Origin: Chitinophagaceae bacterium
GTDB taxonomy: Bacteria; Bacteroidota; Bacteroidia; Chitinophagales; Chitinophagaceae
NCBI GenBank assembly: GCA_017853235.1
Contig: JAFMJX010000062.1
Location: forward strand, 1-9,100
Direction: 5' to 3'
Length of the DNA stretch: 9,100 bases
Both the position numbers and the translations under genes were made by a program. This document shows, in pieces, positions 1-6,374 of this stretch. Below the pieces are notes generated by a model, which saw nothing but the letters and a program-made list of their open reading frames with translations, made no database searches and was not told the DNA's origin. Numbering within the stretch: position 1 is the first letter of the stretch; each line of letters opens with the position of its first letter.

Positions 1-1361
1 GTGTGGTGATGTTATCTTCTTTATTTGTTGAGACAGGACCTTTTAGTGGTGGTTGGACTGCATATCCTCCATTATCTGCTTTGCATGATGCATCTCCTGG
101 TTCTAAAACAGGGATGGATTTATGGATCATTGCGATGGCCTTATTCGTAGTATCTTCATTATTAGGTGGCTTGAACTACATTGCTACTATTTTAAACATG
201 CGTACGAAAGGGATGAGCATGACTCGTTTGCCTTTAACTATTTGGGCTTTGTTTTTTACTGCGGTATTAGGAGTATTATCTTTCCCAGTGTTATTATCGG
301 GTATGATTTTATTAATTTTTGATAGAAACTTTGGAACTAGTTTTTATCTGTCTGATATTTTTGTGAATGGAGTAGGTGCATTATCTAACGAAGGTGGTAG
401 CGCTATTTTATTCCAACACTTGTTCTGGTTCTTAGGTCACCCCGAAGTGTACATCATTTTATTACCTGCTATGGGTATGGTATCTGAAATCATGTCGGTG
501 AATTCTCGCAAACCTATTTTTGGTTACATGGCAATGTTAGGTTCCTTATTTGCTATTGCGGTTTTGGCCTTCTTGGTTTGGGCGCACCATATGTTTGTAA
601 CAGGATTAAATCCTTTCTTAGGTTCGGTGTTCGTTCTTTTAACTTTATTAATTGCGGTGCCTTCTGCGATTAAAGTATTTAACTGGTTAACTACTTTATG
701 GCGCGGTAATATTCGTTTCACTCCTGGTATGTTGTTTGCAATTGGTTTTGTGAGCTTATTTATTTCAGGTGGTTTAACAGGTATTTGGTTAGGTAACGCT
801 GCTTTAGATATTCACTTACACGATACTTATTTTGTGATTGCGCATTTCCATATTGTAATGGGTGTGGCTTCTATGTTTGGTATGTTTGCTGGTGTATATC
901 ATTGGTTCCCTAAAATGTATGGTCGTTATTTAAATAACTCTTTAGGATACATCCACTTTTGGGTAACAATTGCTGGTGCTTACATGATTTTTTGGCCTAT
1001 GCACTATGAAGGTTTAGCGGGTATGCCTCGTCGTTATTTTGATTACAGCATTTGGGAAAGCTTCAAACAATTTGCAGATCTAAATCGTTTTATTAGTACT
1101 GTAGCGATGATTGTTTTTGCTACTCAAATTTTATTCTTAATTAACTTTTTCTATTCCATATTCAAAGGTCGTAAAGTAACGGTTCAAAATCCTTGGGAAT
1201 CTAATACATTAGAGTGGACTGCTCCAATTAATCCTGGTCACGGTAACTGGCCTGGTGAAATTCCTGAAGTATATCGTTGGCCTTATGATTACGGTAAAGA
1301 CGGTCATGATTTCATTCCTCAAACCACTCCAGTGGGCGCGGATGAAACTGATACGCACTAA
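1..1361 (+). CDS. ctaD: cytochrome c oxidase subunit I, C-terminal part (5' truncated by window)
   Basis: Catalytic subunit of an aa3/caa3-type terminal oxidase, which reduces O2 to water and pumps protons across the inner membrane. The frame is open to the left edge, so the true start lies outside; 452 codons are visible against roughly 600 for the family. Counting the codon at base 3 as residue 1, the CuB/cross-linked His-Tyr motif GHPEVY is at 145-150, the CuB histidine pair in WAHHMF at 195-196, the K-channel lysine in PSAIKVF at 224, and the heme a3 and heme a histidines in AHFHIVMG at 281 and 283. The glutamate in GHPEVY marks an A1-type oxidase rather than the YSHPxVY A2 type. The missing N-terminus should carry the other heme a ligand and the D-channel aspartate. 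The C-terminus (NPWESNTLEWT onward) is typical of bacterial subunit I. An intrinsic terminator follows directly. Family assignment is very secure. Confidence 0.97.
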   Translation, partial: VVMLSSLFVETGPFSGGWTAYPPLSALHDASPGSKTGMDLWIIAMALFVVSSLLGGLNYIATILNMRTKGMSMTRLPLTIWALFFTAVLGVLSFPVLLSGMILLIFDRNFGTSFYLSDIFVNGVGALSNEGGSAILFQHLFWFLGHPEVYIILLPAMGMVSEIMSVNSRKPIFGYMAMLGSLFAIAVLAFLVWAHHMFVTGLNPFLGSVFVLLTLLIAVPSAIKVFNWLTTLWRGNIRFTPGMLFAIGFVSLFISGGLTGIWLGNAALDIHLHDTYFVIAHFHIVMGVASMFGMFAGVYHWFPKMYGRYLNNSLGYIHFWVTIAGAYMIFWPMHYEGLAGMPRRYFDYSIWESFKQFADLNRFISTVAMIVFATQILFLINFFYSIFKGRKVTVQNPWESNTLEWTAPINPGHGNWPGEIPEVYRWPYDYGKDGHDFIPQTTPVGADETDTH

Positions 1362-1374
1362 AATTATTCAGTTA

Positions 1375-1409
1375 TTACAATGCCCTGATTTCAGGGCATT
1401 GTAATTTTT
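1375..1409 (+). terminator. intrinsic terminator after ctaD
   Basis: A perfect inverted repeat, TTACAATGCCCTGA then TT then TCAGGGCATTGTAA (1375-1404), is followed by five T. The GC-rich core CCCTG/CAGGG plus the T-tract fits a Rho-independent terminator. It starts 13 bases after the ctaD stop and so separates ctaD and its upstream genes from ctaB. Confidence 0.9.
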
Positions 1410-1476
1410 GTTAGGGGAGTATAAACGGATTTTATTTTTTTATTTGTTCATCCTTCGGTTTTAAATTTTTTAATTC

Positions 1477-2337
1477 TTGAAACAAACGCTTTCTAATTAC
1501 GCTCAACTCATGAAGTTCACACTCAGTTTCACTGTTGTGTTTACTTGTGTGATTTGTTATATGTTAGCGCCTACCGTGAAGGATTACGATTGGTTCATGA
1601 TTGTAGGACTCACTTTTGCTGGCTTATGCATCACAGGTAGTGCGAATGCCATTAATCAAGCTGTTGAAAAAGACACCGATGCTCAAATGAAACGTACTGC
1701 TACTCGCCCTGTGGCTTCTGGTAGAATGTCCGTGCAAACGGCTTATACTTTTGCAATCATTACTGGCATTTTAGGGGTGGCGATGATGTGGTATTATTTT
1801 AATATTTCTTCAGCCTTACTTTCTGCCTTTAGTTTGTTTTTATATGCATTCATTTATACGCCCCTAAAAAAAATAAATTCTATCGCAGTTTTAGTAGGTG
1901 CTTTTCCTGGCGCACTTCCTTGCTTAATTGGATGGGTTGCTGGCAATGATGATTTTTCTTTTGCTGGTTGGTCCCTTTTTTTAATTCAGTTTTTATGGCA
2001 GTTCCCTCATTTTTGGGCGATTGCTTGGGTGTCTCATTCAGATTATTCTAAAGTAGGTTTTAAATTATTGCCTGCCAACGAAGGTCCTACACGATTCACC
2101 GCTTTACAATCCATCATGTATGCAGTGCTTATGATTCCTATTGGTTTTTTACCTCACTATTTACATTTAACAGGTGTAGTGAGTATGTGGATTGTGTTGG
2201 TCGCAAATATTTTTATGGTGGTACAATGCGTGAGATTATATCAAAACATGGGGGTGCCTGCGGCTCGTCGCGTCATGTTTAGCAGTTATATTTATTTACC
2301 TATCGTGTACTTAGCATTGTTGGCAGATAAATTATAA
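1477..2337 (+). CDS. ctaB: protoheme IX farnesyltransferase (heme O synthase)
   Basis: Integral membrane UbiA-family prenyltransferase that attaches a farnesyl group to heme B to give heme O, the precursor of heme A for the oxidase. The 286-residue length is normal. The first prenyl-diphosphate/Mg site is at residues 60-78 (N60, E64, D66, D68, then MKRT and RP); the usual first aspartate is a glutamate here, a common variant. The second conserved block is YTPLKKINS (127-135) with GAFPGALPCLIGW (141-153), followed by LWQFPHFWAIAW (173-184) and DYSKVGFKLLP (189-199). The start is taken as TTG at 1477, because an in-frame TAA lies at 1471 and the next ATG (1510) would remove residues NYAQL, which belong to the conserved N-terminal block. 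The gene follows a terminator, so it probably has its own promoter, but only a weak TAAATTTT box (1462-1469) is visible. The next gene begins 17 bases after the stop. Confidence 0.93.
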   Translation: MKQTLSNYAQLMKFTLSFTVVFTCVICYMLAPTVKDYDWFMIVGLTFAGLCITGSANAINQAVEKDTDAQMKRTATRPVASGRMSVQTAYTFAIITGILGVAMMWYYFNISSALLSAFSLFLYAFIYTPLKKINSIAVLVGAFPGALPCLIGWVAGNDDFSFAGWSLFLIQFLWQFPHFWAIAWVSHSDYSKVGFKLLPANEGPTRFTALQSIMYAVLMIPIGFLPHYLHLTGVVSMWIVLVANIFMVVQCVRLYQNMGVPAARRVMFSSYIYLPIVYLALLADKL

Positions 2338-2354
2338 AAAATAAAATAATAAAT

Positions 2355-2930
2355 ATGGATACTGTTGCTTCTTCTGAAAAAAAGAAATTACATCCTTATC
2401 AAATTTTACTTTGGGTAGGGATTGGTAGTATCATTATGATGTTTGCTGGTTTAACCAGTGCTTACATTGTTAAAAAAAGTCAAGCCAATTGGTTGGAATT
2501 TGAATTGCCTACTATTTTTTGGTGGTCCACTGGGGTCATTTTATTGAGCAGTTTTACCATCCAAATGGCGGTTAAAAAAATCAAATTAGGGGAGATGGGG
2601 CCATATCGTGGCTTCACCGCATTGTCTGCTATCCTTGGTTTGGTTTTTGTGATACTTCAAATTCAAGGGTACCAACAATTGGAAGCCAATCATATTGCGC
2701 TTACAGGTCCTCGTAGTAATTCAGCAGGTTCTTTTTTACTGGTCATTACTGGGATTCACTTATTGCATATGTTGGCTGGGGTAATCGCCTTAGTGGGGGT
2801 TTATATCAAGGCTAATTTTAGCAAATCTACCCCTGTAAATGCCCTTCCGGTGGAATTAGTAGCTACCTTTTGGCATTTTGTAGATATCCTTTGGATTTAC
2901 CTGTTTGTGTTCCTCATGTGGGTGAGTTAA
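2355..2930 (+). CDS. cytochrome c oxidase subunit III-like protein, short form
   Basis: Member of the heme-copper oxidase subunit III family, 191 residues with about five membrane helices (near 16-39, 53-71, 87-106, 125-150, 168-190). It retains GIHLLHMLAGV (H135, H138) and the family signature WHFVDILW (173-180). It lacks the acidic residue usually found in the early helix motif SE/SDxxxF: the matching stretch reads IGSIIMMFAG. It also lacks the glutamate of the QAxEY/QAWEW motif, reading QGYQQ. This suggests a supporting subunit diverged from the longer paralogue that follows. It lies 17 bases after ctaB and is probably co-transcribed with it. The start ATG is clear. Family membership is secure; a role separate from ctaE is inference. 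Confidence 0.9.
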   Translation: MDTVASSEKKKLHPYQILLWVGIGSIIMMFAGLTSAYIVKKSQANWLEFELPTIFWWSTGVILLSSFTIQMAVKKIKLGEMGPYRGFTALSAILGLVFVILQIQGYQQLEANHIALTGPRSNSAGSFLLVITGIHLLHMLAGVIALVGVYIKANFSKSTPVNALPVELVATFWHFVDILWIYLFVFLMWVS

Positions 2931-2973
2931 ATCACCTGTTTTGTGGAATCAAAATATAAAAAAAACCGGCTTT

Positions 2974-3008
2974 TTTGATACGAATATCCTTGATAGCCAA
3001 TATTTTTG
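2974..3008 (+). promoter_or_regulatory. candidate Bacteroidota promoter upstream of ctaE
   Basis: TATTTTTG at 3001-3008, followed by CA, matches the Bacteroidota -7 consensus TAnnTTTG exactly. A TTTG at 2974-2977 can serve as the -33 element, with a spacer of 23 bases, at the long end of the usual range. Transcription would begin near 3015, about 14 bases before the ctaE ATG. It sits in the largest gap inside the oxidase cluster (98 bases), which supports an internal promoter. Confidence 0.6.
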
Positions 3009-3028
3009 CACTGAAATAGAAATTGAAC

Positions 3029-3715
3029 ATGTCAACAACAACAACCGCTTCTTCAAATGAAGCAAAATTGTGGGGAGGAGGGAAAAGTCCTTTCAACGTA
3101 GAATACGGAAAAGTAATGATGTGGTACTTTTTGATGAGTGACGCCTTTACTTTTGGAGCTTTCTTAATTTCCTATGGAACTGTCCGTTTTTCAACCAACG
3201 GATGGCCTGACCCTAACGCCGTGTTCCGTAGTTTTCCTTTCGCACCCGAAGGAGTTCATGCTCCCTTGGTGTTCGTGAGTATCATGACCTTTATTTTGAT
3301 CATCAGTTCTGTTACCATGGTTTTAGCCGTTCATGCGGGTCATAACATGGATAAAAAAGGAGTGGTGCGCAATATGATTTTAACCATCATTGGTGGTATC
3401 GCTTTCTTAAGCTGTCAAGCTTGGGAGTGGAATCACTTATTTCATGAAGGTGCTTGGTGGGGTGCGAATCCATTTTTAAATGCAGATGGTACCGCTTCTA
3501 CTACTAACTTCACCAACTTCTTTTTCACTATTACTGGTTTTCATGGTTTCCACGTATTTAGTGGGGTAGTCATCAACATCATTATGTTGATCATGACTTT
3601 AACCAATCAGTTTGAAAAAAGAGGTCATTACAACATGATTGAAAAAGCAGGTTTATACTGGCACTTTGTAGATTTAGTATGGGTATTCGTATTCACCATT
3701 TTCTACTTATTGTAA
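3029..3715 (+). CDS. ctaE: cytochrome c oxidase subunit III
   Basis: Membrane subunit III of the heme-copper oxidase, which stabilises subunit I and its proton uptake. The ATG at 3029 is chosen over the in-frame TTG two codons upstream, giving 228 residues. Key positions are the acidic residue of the early helix (D38 in FLMSDAFTFGAF), E133 in CQAWEWNH, H172 and H175 in GFHGFHVFSGV, and the signature WHFVDLVW at 211-218. The loop at 136-163 is rich in Trp and Gly and precedes the C-terminal helices. It is the fuller of two tandem subunit III genes and is preceded by a candidate promoter. ctaF begins 38 bases downstream. No defect is seen. Confidence 0.95.
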   Translation: MSTTTTASSNEAKLWGGGKSPFNVEYGKVMMWYFLMSDAFTFGAFLISYGTVRFSTNGWPDPNAVFRSFPFAPEGVHAPLVFVSIMTFILIISSVTMVLAVHAGHNMDKKGVVRNMILTIIGGIAFLSCQAWEWNHLFHEGAWWGANPFLNADGTASTTNFTNFFFTITGFHGFHVFSGVVINIIMLIMTLTNQFEKRGHYNMIEKAGLYWHFVDLVWVFVFTIFYLL

Positions 3716-3753
3716 TTATTACCAAACATTACTTCATTAACTAAGTTATTTAT

Positions 3754-4212
3754 ATGTCACAATCACACAATGCACACGCTGATCATGGTACTAATGATGG
3801 AAGTGCTATTGCCGAAATAAAAAAAGTTACGATCATCCTTTCTGTATTCACCATCATTGAATTGATGTTGGGTTTTTGGATGATTGGTATGCCTGCTGGC
3901 GCATTACGTTTAGCGATTAAAGGAATCATTGTTATATTAATGATGGCGAAAGCATTTTATATAGTTGCTTATTTCATGCACTTAAAACATGAAGTGAAAA
4001 ACTTAATCATGACAATTGTAGTGCCTTTGTTATTATTTGTTTGGTTCATCACTGCATTTTTGTGGGATGGTAGTTCCTTCAGAAACTTACGCAACACATA
4101 TGACCCTCATTTTAAAGAGCAATCTACTATTAAGGTAGCTCCAAAGGAAGAAGGGCATAGCGAGGAGCATGCTTCAGGCGAAAAGCATGAAGCTCCTGCT
4201 GAAAAACATTAA
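3754..4212 (+). CDS. ctaF: cytochrome c oxidase subunit IV (caa3-type, prokaryotic)
   Basis: Small membrane subunit of the prokaryotic COX4 family, 152 residues with three helices (about 24-46, 53-75, 82-104). The family motif YFMHLKHE is at 73-80, at the end of the second helix. Its role is thought to be assembly and stability of the subunit I/III core. Both hydrophilic ends are rich in histidine: three in the first eleven residues and four in the last eighteen, the latter mixed with glutamate and lysine. This could bind copper or other metals, but that is inference. The position between ctaE and an SCO copper chaperone gene fits oxidase biogenesis. The following small ORF starts only two bases after the stop, suggesting translational coupling. 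Confidence 0.88.
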   Translation: MSQSHNAHADHGTNDGSAIAEIKKVTIILSVFTIIELMLGFWMIGMPAGALRLAIKGIIVILMMAKAFYIVAYFMHLKHEVKNLIMTIVVPLLLFVWFITAFLWDGSSFRNLRNTYDPHFKEQSTIKVAPKEEGHSEEHASGEKHEAPAEKH

Positions 4213-4214
4213 TT

Positions 4215-4391
4215 ATGAAAAAGCGTTATGAGCATTCGCTGAAACGAGAAGATCAAGTGAAGGCAGGTGCTTATGATGGTAGATATCAAGTTAAAGTGGT
4301 ACCCAACAAAAAAAAGAAATTATCAAGAGAAGGCGCTCGAGGGCCCTTTTCTAAAAATACTAAACCATCCTCAGAAGGGATGGTTTTTTAA
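4215..4391 (+). CDS. small basic hypothetical protein (58 aa)
   Basis: I do not recognise this protein. The frame starts with ATG two bases after ctaF and ends nine bases before the SCO gene, so it fills the gap exactly, which argues for a real gene. The predicted product is hydrophilic, has no membrane segment, and is strongly basic, starting MKKRYEHSLKREDQ, with a KKKK run at 32-35 and no cysteine. Its last nine codons lie within an intrinsic terminator hairpin (4362-4389), so the C-terminal sequence KPSSEGMVF may be shaped by the hairpin rather than by function. The alternative is a non-coding spacer carrying only the terminator; the tight spacing and the codon use, which resembles the neighbours, make coding somewhat more likely. 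Confidence 0.55.
   Translation: MKKRYEHSLKREDQVKAGAYDGRYQVKVVPNKKKKLSREGARGPFSKNTKPSSEGMVF
4362..4389 (+). terminator. intrinsic terminator overlapping the 3' end of the 58-codon ORF
   Basis: AAACCATCC (4362-4370) pairs with GGATGGTTT (4378-4386) across a seven-base loop, and the T run extends to 4389. This is a nine-pair stem with a U-tract, inside the coding frame and ending at its stop codon. It should end or reduce transcription from ctaE-ctaF before the SCO gene. Confidence 0.75.
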
Positions 4392-4400
4392 ATACCTATC

Positions 4401-5219
4401 ATGTCAAAAAAATCTATTTACGGATTAATCATTGCTTTATTTATTCCTGTGGGTTGTTACCTATGGTTAAAATCTGCAAGTGATCATGCTGTCATTATGC
4501 CTCGTCATTATTTGATGGATACCGTTTTGGAATCGGTAGTGGATGGCAAACAAAAGTCGGACACCATTTGGCATACTACTAAGGATATTCGTTTAGTGAA
4601 TCAATTAGGTGATTCGGTGAACCTTTACGACCAACAAGGAAAAATTATTATTCTAGATTTGTTTTTTACCAGTTGCGGCAGCATTTGTCCCAAGCTCACG
4701 CGCAATATGAGCAGGATGCAACAATCTTTTTCAAGAGGTGGGGACATTCGTAAAAAAATAGATACGTCTATTGTTCAGTTCATGTCTATTTCGGTGGATC
4801 CCAATCGTGACAGCGTTCCAGTGCTACGTGAGTATGCCAATAAAATGAATGTTGTATCGGATAATTGGTGGTTGCTTACAGGAAGTCGCGATAGTATTTA
4901 CAAATTTGCATTTGAAGAATTAAAAGTAGATAAATTTAGTGAAGAACCTGTGAGCCCAGACTTCGTGCACACCAGCCGTTATATTTTAATAGATAAAAAA
5001 ATGCAGGTTCGTGGGTATTATGATGGCCTGGATTCCACTTCTTATTTACAAATGGCCAAAGATGTAGGGTATTTGATGTTAGAAAAAGATAAGACACAAA
5101 AAAGTCAAGTGTTTCAAGATATTATTGATTTAAGTTGGTTGTGGTTGGTGATTGCGGTGATGGTGACTGGATTTGTATATTATTTTAATGCAAAATTTAA
5201 TAAAAAAAATAAAAACTAA
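4401..5219 (+). CDS. sco: SCO1/SenC-type copper chaperone, membrane-anchored at both ends
   Basis: Thioredoxin-fold protein of the SCO1/SenC/PrrC family, which delivers copper to the CuA site of oxidase subunit II or keeps its cysteines reduced. The order is an N-terminal membrane anchor (about 5-23), then an extracytoplasmic domain with the CxxxC copper site TSCGSICPK (C92, C96), the motif SISVDPNRDS (129-138), and the third copper ligand H190 in DFVHTSRY. All three copper ligands are present. A second hydrophobic helix lies at about 246-262, followed by a lysine-rich tail. Most SCO proteins have only the N-terminal anchor, so this topology, with both ends cytoplasmic, is less usual. The 272-residue length is longer than the typical 190-230. 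The next gene begins three bases after the stop, so the two are surely co-transcribed. Confidence 0.93.
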   Translation: MSKKSIYGLIIALFIPVGCYLWLKSASDHAVIMPRHYLMDTVLESVVDGKQKSDTIWHTTKDIRLVNQLGDSVNLYDQQGKIIILDLFFTSCGSICPKLTRNMSRMQQSFSRGGDIRKKIDTSIVQFMSISVDPNRDSVPVLREYANKMNVVSDNWWLLTGSRDSIYKFAFEELKVDKFSEEPVSPDFVHTSRYILIDKKMQVRGYYDGLDSTSYLQMAKDVGYLMLEKDKTQKSQVFQDIIDLSWLWLVIAVMVTGFVYYFNAKFNKKNKN

Positions 5220-5222
5220 AAT

Positions 5223-5807
5223 ATGTTGACACCTGTGATTCAAAAAAATGATAATAAAGCCAATTGGTTGATTGGTATTTTTTCGGTGATTGTTTTTGTG
5301 GCAGTGACTTTTTTAAGCAAGTTCACTTTAAAAGTGGAACTTCCTTTTGACAAACATATTTTTGCTTTGATCAATGCTTTGCTCAATACCACTGTGGCTG
5401 TTATTTTAGTAGTGGCTTTAGTTGCGGTGAAACAAAAAAAATATCAATTACATAAAAACTTAATGATGACAGCGTTGGTGTTGTCCTTATTGTTTTTAGT
5501 CACTTATATTGCGCATCATTTATTAGCTGGTGAAGCACGTTTTGGGGATACTAATTTTGATGGGGTGGTTTCCGATGAGGAATTAGCGGTGGCGGGCAAC
5601 GCGCGCGCTTTTTATTTACTTTTATTAACTACGCATATTATTTTAGCTGCAGTTATTTTACCTTTTATATTATTCACAACATATCGCGCGCTTACAGGTG
5701 AATTTATGGAGCATAAAAAATTAGCAAAACGTACTTGGCCTTTATGGTTTTATGTAGCTGTAACAGGTCCTTTGGTTTATATCATGATCAAACCTTTTTA
5801 TCATTAA
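5223..5807 (+). CDS. DUF420 (CtaM/YozB-like) membrane protein with an EF-hand-like loop
   Basis: Five-helix membrane protein of the DUF420 family (194 residues; helices near 14-33, 46-69, 79-99, 129-152, 173-190). The Bacillus/Staphylococcus member YozB/CtaM is needed to form active heme A-containing oxidase, so a role in cytochrome oxidase maturation is likely here, matching its place right after the SCO gene. Helix-associated histidines that could contact heme or metal are H45, H77, H98-H99 and H138. The loop between helices 3 and 4 contains a complete EF-hand-like calcium loop at 109-120 (D109, N111, D113, G114, V116, S117, E120). I do not know this loop as a general feature of the family. 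The stop codon overlaps that of the convergent ATL gene, with no terminator between them. Confidence 0.85.
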   Translation: MLTPVIQKNDNKANWLIGIFSVIVFVAVTFLSKFTLKVELPFDKHIFALINALLNTTVAVILVVALVAVKQKKYQLHKNLMMTALVLSLLFLVTYIAHHLLAGEARFGDTNFDGVVSDEELAVAGNARAFYLLLLTTHIILAAVILPFILFTTYRALTGEFMEHKKLAKRTWPLWFYVAVTGPLVYIMIKPFYH

Positions 5808-6151
5808 TATCCCAACTCTACAGAAGGGTCCCAAAATAATTTTTCAAAGTCCACTACTTTTTCGTTGTGGACTTTTATTTTTTCTTTAAGCAATAATGTT
5901 TCCATGGTGGTGGGGGTCTCAAAATGGGCCTTGCCGCTTAGCATGCCGTTGCGATTTACCACGCGATGCGCGGGTACTTTTGGTTTTACGCCATGCGAAG
6001 CGTTCATGGCCCAACCTACCATTCTTGCACTTCCCCCTGTACCTAAATATTGTGCTATGGCTCCGTAACTAGTAACACGCCCTTTGGGAATAAGTCTTAC
6101 GACTTCAAAAACGTTTTGAAAAAAATCATTTGTTTTTGGAGTGTACTGCAT
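5804..6151 (-). CDS. atl: alkyltransferase-like (ATL) DNA-binding protein
   Basis: Homologue of the DNA-binding domain of O6-methylguanine-DNA methyltransferase, 115 residues. The active-site motif PCHR reads PAHR (60-63), so the methyl-accepting cysteine is replaced by alanine and the protein cannot repair by itself. Residues for base flipping are kept: Y29 in TSYGAIAQYLG and the arginine finger R43 in GSARMVGWAMN. This is the pattern of ATL proteins, which bind O6-alkylguanine and hand it to nucleotide excision repair; the Thermus thermophilus ATL also has alanine here. It is the last gene of the trmB unit, and its start overlaps the end of the DUF5522 gene by 26 bases, which suggests translational coupling. 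It is tail-to-tail with the DUF420 gene, sharing four bases at the stops. Confidence 0.9.
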   Translation of the reverse strand: MQYTPKTNDFFQNVFEVVRLIPKGRVTSYGAIAQYLGTGGSARMVGWAMNASHGVKPKVPAHRVVNRNGMLSGKAHFETPTTMETLLLKEKIKVHNEKVVDFEKLFWDPSVELGY

Positions 6152-6374
6152 TTTTTGTTTTATTCAATTCGCGTAATAAAATAGCTCTTGTTTTAATAGG
6201 CTCTGGCACAGATTCATAATCATATGGACAATGTTTGCAAGCTTCGCCACAACAATAGCCTCTTTTTTTATGATACAGTGCAGTAAATACCCATCTTCCA
6301 CGCTCATCAATATAATATTCTTCCTGCTCTTCTTTTTTATGCTCTTGGTTGTTCTCTTCTTTACGATTGCTCAT
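6126..6374 (-). CDS. DUF5522-type cysteine-cluster protein
   Basis: Small soluble protein of 82 residues with an acidic, low-complexity N-terminus (about 5-19, rich in Glu, Lys, Gln) and a conserved core of the form VFTALYHKKRGYCCGEACKH followed by CPY. The cluster CC-x3-C-x2-C (C41, C42, C46, C49) looks like a Zn or Fe-S site. I assign it to the DUF5522 family from the pattern YHxxRGxCCGxxCxHCPY; its function is not known to me. The start overlaps the end of trmB by 14 bases and its end overlaps the ATL gene by 26 bases, so it is translated from the same message as both. This places it between a tRNA-modification enzyme and a DNA damage sensor, without telling which it serves. Confidence 0.8.
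   Translation of the reverse strand: MSNRKEENNQEHKKEEQEEYYIDERGRWVFTALYHKKRGYCCGEACKHCPYDYESVPEPIKTRAILLRELNKTKNAVHSKNK

Noticed and set aside
1443..1469. TTTG plus TAAATTTT as a promoter for ctaB
   Set aside because: The spacer of 15 bases is too short and the -7 box lacks the final G; kept only as a weak possibility in the ctaB entry.
2958..2976. A-run, CCGGC, T-run that looks like a terminator after the short subunit III gene
   Set aside because: The CCGGC centre does not pair with itself beyond CCGG, so the stem would be A:T pairs only. Too weak to call.
5865..6068. Plus-strand open frame opposite the ATL gene
   Set aside because: It is antisense to a well-conserved protein, and its own translation resembles nothing known and lacks any start context.
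6104..6120. Inverted repeat TTCAAAA-ACG-TTTTGAA
   Set aside because: Lies inside the ATL coding sequence and is explained by codons for FQNVFEV; A/T-rich repeats of this size arise by chance here.
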